Positions 26,443 to 37,976 of a stretch of 64,000 nt of DNA are shown here, piece after piece. How positions within the stretch are numbered: position 1 is the stretch's first letter; each line of letters begins with the position of its first letter. The position numbers and the translations under genes were made by a program. The notes under the pieces are model-generated. The model was not told where the DNA came from and made no database searches. It saw only the letters and a list, made by a program, of their open reading frames with translations. The stretch lies in NCBI RefSeq assembly GCF_000421105.1, contig NZ_ATWF01000001.1, forward strand, positions 1,313,407 to 1,377,406, given 5' to 3'. This DNA is from Limisalsivibrio acetivorans. GTDB lineage: Bacteria; Chrysiogenota; Deferribacteres; Deferribacterales; Geovibrionaceae.

Positions 26443-27168
26443 TTATTTCCTGCTTTCAAGCACGTCAGAGAGAACCTCTTCTGCGATTCCCCCTTCCTTG
26501 GAACCAACCTTATCCTTGATAACAGAAACAAAGTCCTTTAACTCTTTCTCACTGTTGCCAACATTCATAGCAGCATTAAGGTGATACCTTAGCTGCCCAG
26601 CTGTCCCGCTGATGCTTGCCAGTGCAGAGATTGTAACCAGCTCTCTTGTTTTATGGCTAAGAACATCACGGACAAATATATCAGCAAAGAGATGTTCCTT
26701 CAGGAACCGATCCATGACAGGGTTGAACCTTTGCCATTTCGCCTCCGGGGGTATCTCATCAACACCGGAGAGCTTCGCCCTAACCTTTGCACCGTAGAGA
26801 TCCCTGTTAAGATCCTCCGGAACGGGACTTGCGGACCTTCCTTCCTCATCCTTAATCCCCTGCCCCTTTCTCTTATCCATAAGTTTCATGAAGAGCGTCT
26901 GGCTGTTAAGTGCTCTTGGGAAGCCGGCATAGGCGTATATATGGACGATCATCTCTTTGATCTCATTAACTGTGAGTCCTGCTTCAAGACCATCCACAAA
27001 AGCGGGTTCGAGTTTTTCGAGGTTACCGTTGGCCGTGAATGCGGATATCTCTATTATACTCAACTGTTTACCCGAAAGCGCCTCATACTTCTCTGCATGG
27101 GCTCCAGCCGCCGCAGCGAATGTGATAACCGCTGTGGCCATTATTGTCATTAACTTACGTATTTTCAT
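26443..27168 (-). CDS. Exported carboxymuconolactone decarboxylase-family protein
   Basis: A 241-residue protein with a signal peptide (residues 1-25, ending GAHA) and two AhpD/CMD-like helical repeats (EIKEMIVHIYAYAGFPRALN and LVTISALASISGTAGQLRYH). The Cys pair of AhpD peroxidases is absent, so it is not a peroxidase of that kind. Its start overlaps the upstream cupin gene by 14 bases. CMD plus cupin pairs are frequent in bacteria and thought to act on small organic substrates, but no reaction is established for this one. Confidence 0.82.
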   Translation of the reverse strand: MKIRKLMTIMATAVITFAAAAGAHAEKYEALSGKQLSIIEISAFTANGNLEKLEPAFVDGLEAGLTVNEIKEMIVHIYAYAGFPRALNSQTLFMKLMDKRKGQGIKDEEGRSASPVPEDLNRDLYGAKVRAKLSGVDEIPPEAKWQRFNPVMDRFLKEHLFADIFVRDVLSHKTRELVTISALASISGTAGQLRYHLNAAMNVGNSEKELKDFVSVIKDKVGSKEGGIAEEVLSDVLESRK

Positions 27169-27577
27169 TATTCACCTCATTGCCGTGATACTGATTGTCG
27201 GTCACATGCTCCATCCATTCCACAGAGGAGTCTTCAATCTTTTCCTGGATAGCGATATGAGACATCTCAGCGTCCGGTGAAGCACCGTGCCAATGCTTCT
27301 CACCGGCAGGAAACCATACGACATCACCTGCCTGTATAGTCCGGATATCGCCACCCGCACTCTGGGCACGGCCTTCGCCAGATGTTATAATCAGGGACTG
27401 CCCCGCCGGATGGGCATGCCATGCTGTCCTGGCGCCAGGCTTGAAAGTGACAAGAGCTCCTGTAGCCCTTGAAGGTTCCTCCGCTTCCAGAAACAAAGGA
27501 TCGATACGAACCTCGCCTGTGAAATATTCGCGCGGACCATGTAAAGAACCCTGTGTTCCTCTCTTTGTAATCTTCAT
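27155..27577 (-). CDS. Cupin-domain protein, hydroxynitrile-lyase-like
   Basis: A 140-residue cupin. Metal ligands are visible in ARTAWHAHPAGQSLIITSGE (two His, a Gln and the Glu region) and PAGEKHWHGA. It resembles the small manganese cupins that include bacterial hydroxynitrile lyases. No signal peptide is present, unlike its partner, the CMD protein, which it overlaps by 14 bases. GAGGTG precedes the ATG. Confidence 0.85.
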   Translation of the reverse strand: MKITKRGTQGSLHGPREYFTGEVRIDPLFLEAEEPSRATGALVTFKPGARTAWHAHPAGQSLIITSGEGRAQSAGGDIRTIQAGDVVWFPAGEKHWHGASPDAEMSHIAIQEKIEDSSVEWMEHVTDNQYHGNEVNNENT

Positions 27578-27734
27578 TTCGCACCTCTTTGTTCTGCCAT
27601 TTAAGTATAATAGCTACACGTGCAAAACCGTTAGACAGATACTCCGGCATTTCTGCACAATTCTGCAAACCGTGTCATTTCGGTGCATTCAGCATAATGG
27701 CCGGAATGAACCATTCGATACAAGATATTGATAT

Positions 27735-29425
<1,691 letters not shown>

Positions 29426-29449
29426 GAATTAATAATCAATGGGTGTGCC

Positions 29450-32065
29450 ATGAATATTGATCAGCAGCAAATCAGCACAGGGAAGAAATGCCTTGATCAT
29501 ATACTGAATTACCTGTGGGCCGGCGACAATGTTGTATGGCACACCCCTTCCGTTAATGAGTACTCAAAGTTTGTTCAGCCATATGTGGATGAGGCTCTGA
29601 GCTGCGGACATGAAATCCACTACATCCGCTTTGCGGAACACCCTCATGTAATCGACCATAAAGAGAAAGGCGTCATAGTACACAGGCTTGATGCCACCGT
29701 CGGTTTTGAGAATTTCTCTAAACAGATACACGAAAAGATAAACCAGGCAGGGGAAGGCGCTTACTTCGTTTTCGACTGCCTATCTGCACTCCTCTCCCAC
29801 TGGGCAACGGACACTATGGTGGCAAATCTCTTCCTTGTGACATGCCCGTATCTTTATAAAATGAAGGCACTTGCATATTTTGCAACGCTCAAAAACTACC
29901 ATTCCTTCAGTACAATCAACAAGATAAAAGATACGACACAGATTTTTATAGAGCTCTACAATTACTCAGAGACATCATACGTCCATCCGCATAAGGTTTT
30001 CGGAAGAAGCTCCCCGACCATGTTCCTCCCCCACAAGCTCACAGAGGAAGGTGACTTCAAGCCTGTGGTGAACAGCATCGAAGCCACAGGACTCTCACAC
30101 AGCCTCTGTTCCATAAACTCGGTTCCCCACAAGAAGCTGGACGCATGGGACAGAATGATGCTTCACGCAAGGGAGGTGGAGGCATCCACAGATGTCAAGA
30201 AACGAGCGGACGTCTTTGACACAATCGCAAGGCACATCATCGGCAGAGATGAGAAGATCCTCAGGCTTGTTAAAAAGCATTTCACTATCCGAGATATCCT
30301 TGCAATCAAATCAAGAATGATAGGAACCGGCTTCATAGGCGGCAAATCCACCGGTATGCTTCTGGCAAGGAAAATACTGGAGAATAACGATTTAGATAAA
30401 TGGGGCAGGCTCCTCGAGGATCACGATTCATACTTCATTGGCTCGGACGTCTTCCATACATTCATAATACATAACGGATGGTGGAATCTATACATAGAAC
30501 ACAGGACAAAAAAGGGCTATCTGGAGGCTGGCAAAAAGCTTGAGGAACTCATGCTTGGGGGTGAGTTCCCTGCTGAGATCCTCGAACAGTTCAGCTCTAT
30601 GCTGGATTATTTCGGCCAGTATCCAATAGTTGTGCGCTCGAGCAGTATTATGGAGGACGGCTTTGGCAATGCCTTCGCCGGAAAATACGAAAGCTTCTTC
30701 TGTTCTGTTCAAGGAACGCCTGAGACAAGGCTTTCGGAGTTTATATACAATCTTAAAAGGGTATACGCCAGTGCTATGTGCACAGAGGCTCTTGAGTATA
30801 GAATTACCAAGGGGCTGGCAGATCAGGATGAACAGATGGGTATCCTTATACAGAGGGTTTCCGGCAGTTTTCACGGATATTTCTACTACCCCCATGTAGC
30901 GGGAGTGGGCCTTTCATACAACACCTATGTCTGGCATGACGATATCGACCCAAATTCCGGAATGCTGAGGCTTGTGGCCGGACTGGGAACAAGAGCTGTG
31001 AACAGGGTAAAGGATGATTATCCCCGTGTGGTTGCCTTAAATGCACCTGACATGAACCCCCTCAACAGCACCGACGATATCAAGAGATTCTCACAAAGAG
31101 ACCTTGATGTTCTTGATACCAGACACAGCGGAAAGAATGCAGTATCACTTTACGACCTCTACAACGAAGACTTTCCTTTTAACCTGAATAACATTGCCTC
31201 CCATGACAGGGATGCGGAAAGAAGGCTTGCTGAAAGAAGGCGACCGAAAAAGGATGTTTGGCTCCTTACATTCGATAGACTACTGAAACAGACAGACTTC
31301 ACTAAGGATATGACGAGGTTGATGAATACCCTTGAAGGTGAATACGAATATCCTGTGGATATCGAATTTACACTTAACTTCACAGATGACAGCTCTTTCA
31401 TGATCAATCTTGTGCAATGCAGGCCTCATCAGACGAGTATCATAACAAAGGACCCGGGCTTTGACGAGAAAGACCTTAAAAGCTACACCCCTCTTTTCAG
31501 TTCCAAAAGCAATTTCATGGGCGGGAACACACTCATGAACCTTAATCAAATAGTCTTTGTTAATCCCTCTGAGTATTCCCGGCTGAACGACAATGAAAGA
31601 TTCTCAGTCGTAAGGGGGATAAGGGAAATCAACAACGAGATAAAAACAAGTAATCGCCAAACCCTACTCCTCGGTCCCGGGAGATGGGGAACATCAACCC
31701 CGAGTCTTGGGGTTCCTGTAAACTTTTCGGATATTAATAACATGTGTGCCCTTGGCGAGATAGAGTTTGAAGAGGGGGGGCTTATGCCGGAGCTCTCATT
31801 CGGTTCCCATTTCTTTCAGGATCTGGTTGAGGGGAATATATTCTTCATGGCGCTTTTCCCAACTTCCTTTGAATGCACCTTTGAAAACAGCATATTCGAC
31901 AGGTTCACCAACTGCGCAACAACGGTCCTTGGCGACATTCCGGAAATTAGGAACACCATAAGGCTTTACCGGTTCGACGATAGCCCCCTTGTCCTTAAGT
32001 CGGACATCAAAAGCCAGCAGCTGGAAGTCCTTATCAAGGAGAAGCATCTGCTCGAAGGGGGATGA
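29450..32065 (+). CDS. PEP/pyruvate-binding (PPDK N-terminal) domain protein
   Basis: An 871-residue protein. Residues 1-230 look like a RecA/KaiC-type fold (FVFDCLSALLSHWATDTMVA). From about residue 295 there is an ATP-grasp domain like the nucleotide-binding part of pyruvate phosphate dikinase (GGKSTGMLLARKIL, then PIVVRSSSIMEDGFGNAFAG). The C-terminal part has LLGPGRWGTSTPSLGVPVNF. The phospho-His domain and the PEP-binding TIM barrel of true dikinases are missing, so it cannot carry out their full reaction. A regulatory phosphotransferase role linked to nitrogen metabolism is possible, given gdhA, but this is inference. Confidence 0.85.
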   Translation: MNIDQQQISTGKKCLDHILNYLWAGDNVVWHTPSVNEYSKFVQPYVDEALSCGHEIHYIRFAEHPHVIDHKEKGVIVHRLDATVGFENFSKQIHEKINQAGEGAYFVFDCLSALLSHWATDTMVANLFLVTCPYLYKMKALAYFATLKNYHSFSTINKIKDTTQIFIELYNYSETSYVHPHKVFGRSSPTMFLPHKLTEEGDFKPVVNSIEATGLSHSLCSINSVPHKKLDAWDRMMLHAREVEASTDVKKRADVFDTIARHIIGRDEKILRLVKKHFTIRDILAIKSRMIGTGFIGGKSTGMLLARKILENNDLDKWGRLLEDHDSYFIGSDVFHTFIIHNGWWNLYIEHRTKKGYLEAGKKLEELMLGGEFPAEILEQFSSMLDYFGQYPIVVRSSSIMEDGFGNAFAGKYESFFCSVQGTPETRLSEFIYNLKRVYASAMCTEALEYRITKGLADQDEQMGILIQRVSGSFHGYFYYPHVAGVGLSYNTYVWHDDIDPNSGMLRLVAGLGTRAVNRVKDDYPRVVALNAPDMNPLNSTDDIKRFSQRDLDVLDTRHSGKNAVSLYDLYNEDFPFNLNNIASHDRDAERRLAERRRPKKDVWLLTFDRLLKQTDFTKDMTRLMNTLEGEYEYPVDIEFTLNFTDDSSFMINLVQCRPHQTSIITKDPGFDEKDLKSYTPLFSSKSNFMGGNTLMNLNQIVFVNPSEYSRLNDNERFSVVRGIREINNEIKTSNRQTLLLGPGRWGTSTPSLGVPVNFSDINNMCALGEIEFEEGGLMPELSFGSHFFQDLVEGNIFFMALFPTSFECTFENSIFDRFTNCATTVLGDIPEIRNTIRLYRFDDSPLVLKSDIKSQQLEVLIKEKHLLEGG

Positions 32066-32199
32066 GCAAAGGTTTTAACGATACGCCGGAAGATGTTCAC
32101 CGGGCGCACTTACTAATAGATGCGCACATACTAAAGGACAGGCTCAAAACAATAACTCAAACTACAGTGCTGAACAGTTACCTAAAGATGCCCGGCTGA
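32062..32199 (+). CDS. Small protein coupled to the PEP-binding gene
   Basis: A 45-codon frame whose ATG overlaps the preceding stop as ATGA, with GGGGG just upstream. It reads MSKGFNDTPEDVHRAHLLID and ends NSYLKMPG. The overlap and ribosome site support translation. No family is recognised. It fills the space up to the convergent CorC-type gene. Confidence 0.45.
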   Translation: MSKGFNDTPEDVHRAHLLIDAHILKDRLKTITQTTVLNSYLKMPG

Positions 32200-32208
32200 G
32201 GCTGCCTC

Positions 32209-33513
32209 TCACTCTTCGGCGATCTTCGGCTTTGGAAGCTCGCTGGCAAGCACCTTATCTATACGGTTTCCGTCAAGGTCTACAACCTCAAGCCTCCAGT
32301 TCTGCCACATGGCAACATCTCCGGTACGGGGAACCTTCCCCACAAGCCACATAACCATACCGCTGAGGGTGTGATAACCATTCCTCTCTTCGTCGGGGAC
32401 ATACTTGAGATCCAGCCTGTCCTTCAGCTCGGGGATAGGTATAAGTCCGTCCAGAAGCCATGAACCGTCCTCCCTCTGCACAGCCCAAACATCCTCGGGA
32501 TCAGTGGGCTTAAACTCTCCCGCCAGTGCCTCAAGGAGATCCTGCAGAGTGATAAGCCCCAATATCTCGCCATATTCATCCACGACAAACACCATCTGAA
32601 CACCCGATTCCCTGAACTGCTCCAGAAGCTTCATCCCTGTGAGGGACTCTGGTACGTAAACAGCGGGGAGGAGCTTGTTTTTTATAACATTCAAGTCATC
32701 GTCCCCATCCTTCCGCTGCAGGAGTCTTTTGGCTGTTATTATGCCTGTAAGATCGTGCAGACCGCCGCGGCAAACGGGGAAACGGGAATGGTCGGAGGCT
32801 ATCAGCTTTTCAAGCTCAGCCTCGAAGTCCTGCTCAATATCAAGGTATATTATCTCGCTCCTGGGTGTCATCAGAGATGCTATCTGTCTGTCGTCAAGGC
32901 GGAAAACATTCCTGACCATCTCATGCTCCTGCTTCTCGATAACTCCGGACTGAGAGCCCTCCATGAGCATCGCATGGATATCCTCTTCGGTGAGATTAGC
33001 ACTACTCACTTCATTCTTGCTTATAATCCGCAGGATACCGTCCGTAGAGACTGAGAGGAGGAAAACAAAGGGCTTGGAGAGACGTGCCAGCAGCTGAATG
33101 GGCATTGCAATGGTTCTGGCAACCCCTTCTGCATTGAACTGCCCAAGCCTTTTGGGAACAAGCTCTCCGATAACGATGGTAAGATAAGTTATGGAGATAA
33201 CAACCACGGTTGTTGATATTATCGAACTGCTTCCAACTCCAAGACCGAAGCCCTGCAAAAACAGTGCAAATGGTTCGGCAAGCGCTGCCTCACCTACGAT
33301 ACCGTTCATAATCCCAATAACGGTGATACCGATCTGCAGGGTTGAAAGAAACTGTGTAGGTTCCTCACCAAGCCTGATGGCAGTGGCCGCAGAGCGGTCC
33401 CCCTCTTCCGCCAGTTTCTCAAGCCGGCTTTTACGGGCTGTTACAAGGGCAATCTCCGACATGGCAAAAACGCCGTTAAGCAGTATCAGCAGTATAAGGA
33501 TAACAATATCCAA
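32209..33513 (-). CDS. CorC/HlyC-type transporter (DUF21-CBS)
   Basis: A 434-residue membrane protein of the CNNM/CorC family, linked to divalent-cation (Mg, Co) efflux. It has a DUF21 membrane domain (residues 1-185, four hydrophobic segments, starting DIVILILLILLNGVFAMSEI), two CBS nucleotide-binding domains (about 205-325) and a CorC_HlyC domain at the end. The start is a TTG: GGAGG lies seven bases before it and no ATG is nearby. Labels such as hemolysin for this family are historical. Confidence 0.9.
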   Translation of the reverse strand: MDIVILILLILLNGVFAMSEIALVTARKSRLEKLAEEGDRSAATAIRLGEEPTQFLSTLQIGITVIGIMNGIVGEAALAEPFALFLQGFGLGVGSSSIISTTVVVISITYLTIVIGELVPKRLGQFNAEGVARTIAMPIQLLARLSKPFVFLLSVSTDGILRIISKNEVSSANLTEEDIHAMLMEGSQSGVIEKQEHEMVRNVFRLDDRQIASLMTPRSEIIYLDIEQDFEAELEKLIASDHSRFPVCRGGLHDLTGIITAKRLLQRKDGDDDLNVIKNKLLPAVYVPESLTGMKLLEQFRESGVQMVFVVDEYGEILGLITLQDLLEALAGEFKPTDPEDVWAVQREDGSWLLDGLIPIPELKDRLDLKYVPDEERNGYHTLSGMVMWLVGKVPRTGDVAMWQNWRLEVVDLDGNRIDKVLASELPKPKIAEE

Positions 33514-33742
33514 AAAAATCCTCCGGGGTATTAAATCTCATCTAAAGCGAGCAGGTATACGTTCCACTAGAAATAATCCCATTCTTTATATTTTACAAGA
33601 TATTCAGGAAGAAAACTCTCAGTAAGACGATTTCAGAAACATCCAGTCGGATTTACTCCTATGCTCTGTATGCATAAAAACATAGTATACACCCCTCGTG
33701 CACATACCTTTTATGATGACGGCAACACCATGCCTATGGCAT

Positions 33743-33774
33743 AAAAAAACCCCGGCAGGATGAGCCCGCCGGGG
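33743..33774 (-). terminator. Terminator after the gene at 33812
   Basis: On the minus strand, CCCCGGC and GCCGGGG pair around 11 bases and are followed by seven T. Confidence 0.85.
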
Positions 33775-33811
33775 CATTGCATATCACATATTATATCGTT
33801 ATTAGGGTCTT

Positions 33812-34225
33812 TTAGTCCATCGAAACAGAGAGTTTTTCATAGCTATTTGAACCAGAGTTGTCCACCAACAGAAGGTAGCTTCCCATCGCAAGCTTTTTAT
33901 CTAAGCTGGAGGATTCGCCTGCTATCCTGTTATGCTCCTCATCGAAAAGAGTGAGCTTGCCTGAGGTTATAGATGCTTTGAAATCTTCGGATGCGGAATA
34001 TACCATCTCCCCTGCAGAATCGTAGATCTCCATCGAACCGTTCTTGAGTATATATATAACATTTGCACCCTTCTCCAGCCCTATGGAAACGTTGTCCATC
34101 TCGGTTAATGATTCGATGGAATCTGTGCAGGATTTTATATCTGCCCCCGCACAGGGTACGAAACAAACTGACGACAAGATAAAGATTATCGTTATCACCG
34201 AACAGATAGATCTTTTCATCTTCAT
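33812..34225 (-). CDS. Secreted hypothetical protein
   Basis: A 137-residue protein with a signal peptide (residues 1-28, ending PCAGA). The rest is beta-rich with short strands (VIYILKNGSMEIYDSAGEMV, then LAMGSYLLLVDNSGS). No family is recognised. GAGGCAG precedes the ATG, and its own terminator follows at 33743. It is 85 bp downstream of the cytochrome gene but separated by a terminator, so it is probably a separate unit. Confidence 0.6.
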   Translation of the reverse strand: MKMKRSICSVITIIFILSSVCFVPCAGADIKSCTDSIESLTEMDNVSIGLEKGANVIYILKNGSMEIYDSAGEMVYSASEDFKASITSGKLTLFDEEHNRIAGESSSLDKKLAMGSYLLLVDNSGSNSYEKLSVSMD

Positions 34226-34248
34226 ACTGCCTCAACTTACAATTATAA

Positions 34249-34275
34249 TAAAAAAGCCGCCCGTTAGGGGGCGGC
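34249..34275 (-). terminator. Terminator after the cytochrome c gene
   Basis: On the minus strand, GCCGCCC and GGGCGGC pair and are followed by TTTTTT. It closes the operon that begins at 38711. Confidence 0.85.
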
Positions 34276-34310
34276 AATACTGCAACTACGCACAAACTAA
34301 GGAGAGTCGC

Positions 34311-34622
34311 CTAACCGGCAGATTTCTCAATACCTTTTCTGATGGTGTAGAAATAATCCACCAGTGTAGCTTTATCATCCTCGCTCAGCCCTTCCATGCC
34401 GTACTTATGCATTATATTTATTACAAGGAACCATGTGTCCCTTGTCATTCCGCTCTTTTCTGGGTCCGCCACGGAATCATGACAGCTTGTACAGTATTTA
34501 CTGTTTAGTGCATAACCTTCCTCAAGCATCTTCGCCTTTGCCTTGGAATCAGCGGAGAAAGCCGCAACAGATATGCTTGCCAGCACAATAACCATGAACA
34601 TTGTAACAAGAAACCTCTTCAT
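34311..34622 (-). CDS. Small periplasmic c-type cytochrome
   Basis: A 103-residue monohaem cytochrome c. The signal peptide covers residues 1-24 (ending AFSA). The haem site is YCTSCHDS near residue 43; a Met in IMHKYGMEGLSEDD is a plausible second ligand. It would carry electrons in the periplasm. It is the last gene of a six-gene minus-strand run (GntR, MBL, membrane protein, two unknowns, cytochrome). Confidence 0.85.
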   Translation of the reverse strand: MKRFLVTMFMVIVLASISVAAFSADSKAKAKMLEEGYALNSKYCTSCHDSVADPEKSGMTRDTWFLVINIMHKYGMEGLSEDDKATLVDYFYTIRKGIEKSAG

Positions 34623-34631
34623 ATTATCCTC

Positions 34632-35360
34632 CTAGTGACAACTGCATGCCCCGTTTGCGGAGCATTTATAGTTTTTATGGGAGACGTGCTTTATCCTTTC
34701 CGTAAGCCGCCTGTCTGTGTCGATCCTAAGCTCCTGCTCCTCAATGCCGAAGCTCTGCCTGAAGACCCCAAAGGAGTCTGAGTCATACACAAGGAGAGTT
34801 ACATCCGCACCCTCCTGGGAGAGTGAGAACTCCGAAGTGTGATGGCTCTTCCAGTAGAAGTTAAATATGCTTATCAACATCTGGAAGAAAACACCGCTCT
34901 CCTCCTTCCACTCCTCTGTCCGGGCGAGGCTGAGCATCTTTACACATTTGTCTCCATCAAAAAGCACCCCAAGCTCCGCCACCTTGAAATGTGCGAGAAA
35001 GCTGTTATAAGCCTCAAATCTCGGTGATGAACTCTCACTGTCGTATAGTGAATCATCCTCAAAAAGCTTAAGCTCCTCATCACTGAGCCTGGAAACGGAT
35101 CCGGCATCGCTCCTGTCGGGGAAGTAGTGCACAACAAGGGACGCAAATCCCTCCCCCTCCACCATCTCCCCGTCCACGAAACGGAGCAGGAATGCCCCGG
35201 GGATCTCATCGCTCCAGAAGTACCATGAGGGCTCATCCTCCCAGAGCTGGCTTATACCTTTGAAACCGAAATCGGAGCAGGCCTGCTCGTACCATGTGAG
35301 ATGGCTCACAGAATGGTCCACGATATCCCTAATGGCGAGATTTATGTCTATCGTACTCAT
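34632..35360 (-). CDS. Cytoplasmic hypothetical protein with Cys-rich tail
   Basis: A 242-residue acidic protein with no signal peptide. The only distinctive part is the C-terminus, KCSANGACSCH, where three Cys and a His could bind metal. It overlaps the gene before it by 4 bases (ATGA) and lies 9 bp from the cytochrome gene, so it is co-transcribed. A chaperone or assembly role for the neighbouring redox proteins is a guess only. Confidence 0.6.
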   Translation of the reverse strand: MSTIDINLAIRDIVDHSVSHLTWYEQACSDFGFKGISQLWEDEPSWYFWSDEIPGAFLLRFVDGEMVEGEGFASLVVHYFPDRSDAGSVSRLSDEELKLFEDDSLYDSESSSPRFEAYNSFLAHFKVAELGVLFDGDKCVKMLSLARTEEWKEESGVFFQMLISIFNFYWKSHHTSEFSLSQEGADVTLLVYDSDSFGVFRQSFGIEEQELRIDTDRRLTERIKHVSHKNYKCSANGACSCH

Positions 35361-35647
35361 ATAACACCTCTTTCATGGAGGTCTTTCACGATCTCCAGAG
35401 TCTCACGCCCCTCATGGGGTATCCCTTCCTTATCCGCCATCTGCTCGAACATATCTCTCGGATAGGCAAGGGTCAGGGAGTAACTCATCTCGTAGGAATC
35501 GAAGAAACCGGGCTCGTCAATATCCTCTAAAGCCTCGGTGATCGTCTGGGTAACATCATCACGAACCTTATTGATCTCCGATATGCTTTCCTTTACAGAC
35601 TTGATGTTGTCCTTCAGCATCGTCCTTATGAAGCTTCTTCTATCCAT
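35357..35647 (-). CDS. Small hypothetical protein
   Basis: A 96-residue helical protein starting MDRRSFIRTMLKDNIKSVKE. The RRSF start resembles the first half of a Tat motif, but there is no hydrophobic core after it, so export is unlikely. AGGAGG precedes the ATG. It overlaps both neighbours by a few bases, which argues for tight coupling in one operon. No family is recognised. Confidence 0.6.
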   Translation of the reverse strand: MDRRSFIRTMLKDNIKSVKESISEINKVRDDVTQTITEALEDIDEPGFFDSYEMSYSLTLAYPRDMFEQMADKEGIPHEGRETLEIVKDLHERGVI

Positions 35648-36842
35648 CCTTCCTCCTTAACGGCAATCCGTTAAAGAACTTGTCATGAACCATAATTATC
35701 GCCATGGACATGATGGTCCAGCAGAGAGATGTGTCATCGATACTTCCAACACCGGGAACCCTGTCCATATACTTGGGCCCTATGGTATCGCTGTAATAGA
35801 AGAAGTAGATGACCATGCCCAGAACAAAAACCCCGGCAAAGCGCACCAGATAGTTGAGAGCACTGCTCTTGAGGTTGATAATATTGTTGAAATAAACCTT
35901 GATGATGAGAAGGGCGAGCATAAAGAATGCCGAGATCTCAGCCACATGCAGATGCCTGAACCGTGGGTCATCGGTGTAGTTTCCACCCATAAAAGGCTCA
36001 TACCAGTAGTAGTTCAGGATAGCTTCGATGATATAGAGGATCACGAAGCCCGCCGCAACTGCGATAACAAGGGAAACTATGCCTGATACCCAGCGCTTCT
36101 CCTCGCCGCTGCTGAATTTATCGAGGGGGAAACCCTCCATGGAGTCCTCTATGAACATAAGAACGAAGAGTCCAGCGAACATCCAGCCGAGGTGATAGAA
36201 GGAGCTTGAGGTCATCGCCGCATCCTCCCACCATGGGAGAACGCCTGCGTAAATCTGCTTGGGAACGAAGAGCGCCGTAACGTTCGGGTGAAAGAAGATC
36301 GCATAAACAAACACAGAAAACGTTGCCACACCGAAGAAGCGGCTCACACCCCTTACCCATTTTGTATCGTTCTGCCATGGGAAGCTCTTAAGGCCTGTGT
36401 TCCATATTATGCTGACCCATATAAGTGCTGTTATAACATAAAGTATGGCGAGGGATGCGTTCTCCCTTGCGTTCCATATCTCAGCTCCGGTTCCTCCGGC
36501 GGAAACTATCGCCTGGGGGCTGAAGTAGGTCACACCGTATTTTCCAAGAACATTCCAGAAGAGTCCGTAGTATCCCGCATAGAAGATAACAAGGGAAACC
36601 GCAGTGAGCATAAGCCCCTTGCCGATATTATTCTCCCTTTCTCTGTATTCGAATATATCCGCAACAATCATGACGGAAAACATAAAGAAAGCCGCCAAAG
36701 ATAGACCATACATCGGTGTAAAAAGCTTAAACACTCCATTGGTGGGGGCGAAAAAAAGCCTCCACAACGCAAAGTTAACAACAATCATCACCAGAAAGGC
36801 AATAACGCCGTAAATATAATTGAACTGCCTGCCGTCACTCAT
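35640..36842 (-). CDS. Polytopic membrane protein of unknown family
   Basis: A 400-residue protein with about ten hydrophobic segments spread along its length, starting GVIAFLVMIVVNFALWRLFF. Conserved-looking His and Arg residues sit near membrane ends (SSSFYHLGWMFAG, DDPRFRHLHVAEISAFF), as might suit haem or quinone contact, but I cannot assign a known family. It lies between the Tat-exported metallo-hydrolase and the cytochrome c gene, so a membrane role in an electron-transfer pathway is plausible inference. AGGAGG precedes the ATG. Confidence 0.7.
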   Translation of the reverse strand: MSDGRQFNYIYGVIAFLVMIVVNFALWRLFFAPTNGVFKLFTPMYGLSLAAFFMFSVMIVADIFEYRERENNIGKGLMLTAVSLVIFYAGYYGLFWNVLGKYGVTYFSPQAIVSAGGTGAEIWNARENASLAILYVITALIWVSIIWNTGLKSFPWQNDTKWVRGVSRFFGVATFSVFVYAIFFHPNVTALFVPKQIYAGVLPWWEDAAMTSSSFYHLGWMFAGLFVLMFIEDSMEGFPLDKFSSGEEKRWVSGIVSLVIAVAAGFVILYIIEAILNYYWYEPFMGGNYTDDPRFRHLHVAEISAFFMLALLIIKVYFNNIINLKSSALNYLVRFAGVFVLGMVIYFFYYSDTIGPKYMDRVPGVGSIDDTSLCWTIMSMAIIMVHDKFFNGLPLRRKDG

Positions 36843-36915
36843 AGATGCCTCCTGTTGTGTGAATAAGGGGTGCGCCCGCCTGCTGGGGCAGACGCACCGT
36901 ATCGAAGAGCCGGGT

Positions 36916-37974
36916 TTAGAAGGTTACTGTGTCTCCGTTGGTGAGGAATACGTTGGATTCCTTCGCCACAGAGGACTGCTTGGGGTATGTTTTATAGGTG
37001 TTTGTACCCTTAACGATGGGAAGACCTGCCTTGGCCGCATTCTCCGCCCATATCCAGCCTGTGCAGTGGTTACAGCCCATCTTAACGGGCTCGAAGCGCT
37101 CGGCTCCTTTGATGATATCGTCGAACTTGGGATCCCAGTTCTCGAAGAGGGATATGTGGAGTCCGCCGTAGCATCCGTATATCTTCTCGCCACCTTTGAT
37201 ATTCCTTCTGGCAGTGCTGTAAAGGGTGAGAAGACCGGGGTGACAACAGCCGGTTACCGTTACGATACCCTTGTCCTTAACGTTTACATAGATAACGTTT
37301 TCTCCACGCACCCTGAGAAGGATCGGCACATCAAACTCCTTAACGGCCAGACCGGGCATAAGCTTGTACCACTCCTTCGGGTTCGTCTTAATGAGCTTAC
37401 CCTTGAAGGGTACGTTGTTTTCACAACCAGCAACCTCATGCTTGCCGCCGTAGAGAAGCTTTTCATCCTCTTCGTACATTGTTTCGGGGCCGTACATGGT
37501 AATCTTGTCGTTATGCTTAAGGGTAGACTCGATTCCCCAGAAATGGTCAAGGTGCCAGTGGCTTAGAACCATGGTATCGATCTCGCCGGACTTGAGCATC
37601 TTGTCGATGCCGTGCCTTTCATATACGTAGTCCATCCATTCGTTGTTCCAGCCGGTATCGAGCAGGAGCTTGTTCACTGTGCCGTCGAGCTGTTCTATCT
37701 CAAGGAGTGCGGCATAGCCGCCGGAGTTTTCCCTGTCCCAGGGGATGGCGTACTGGTTTGTGCTGGCTCCGCCGTTGTCTACGATATCCTTTTTGAACTG
37801 GTCGTTGTTGAACCAGCTGGTTTCGCTGAGAACTGTTATCTTCAGGCTTTTACATTCGCCTATATCCTCTTTGCCTCTGGCCGCAAGTGCCTTTGAGGGT
37901 GAACCAAGAGTTGCCGCTGCGCCAAGCCCCACGGCCGATGCGCCAAGACCCTTAAGGAATGTCCTTCTTTTCAT
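36916..37974 (-). CDS. Tat-exported metallo-beta-lactamase-fold hydrolase
   Basis: A 352-residue periplasmic protein. The N-terminus is a Tat signal (MKRRTFLKGLGASAVG, with cleavage near SKALA). The metal site is SHWHLDHFWG (residues about 138-147); GCCHPGLL and GGLHI supply further ligands. The arrangement resembles the MJ0301/COG1237 group, which acts on pterin-type phosphates or serves other redox roles. Export by Tat with metals loaded fits this. It begins 2 bp after the GntR gene and leads the structural genes of the operon. Confidence 0.88.
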   Translation of the reverse strand: MKRRTFLKGLGASAVGLGAAATLGSPSKALAARGKEDIGECKSLKITVLSETSWFNNDQFKKDIVDNGGASTNQYAIPWDRENSGGYAALLEIEQLDGTVNKLLLDTGWNNEWMDYVYERHGIDKMLKSGEIDTMVLSHWHLDHFWGIESTLKHNDKITMYGPETMYEEDEKLLYGGKHEVAGCENNVPFKGKLIKTNPKEWYKLMPGLAVKEFDVPILLRVRGENVIYVNVKDKGIVTVTGCCHPGLLTLYSTARRNIKGGEKIYGCYGGLHISLFENWDPKFDDIIKGAERFEPVKMGCNHCTGWIWAENAAKAGLPIVKGTNTYKTYPKQSSVAKESNVFLTNGDTVTF

Positions 37975-37976
37975 GC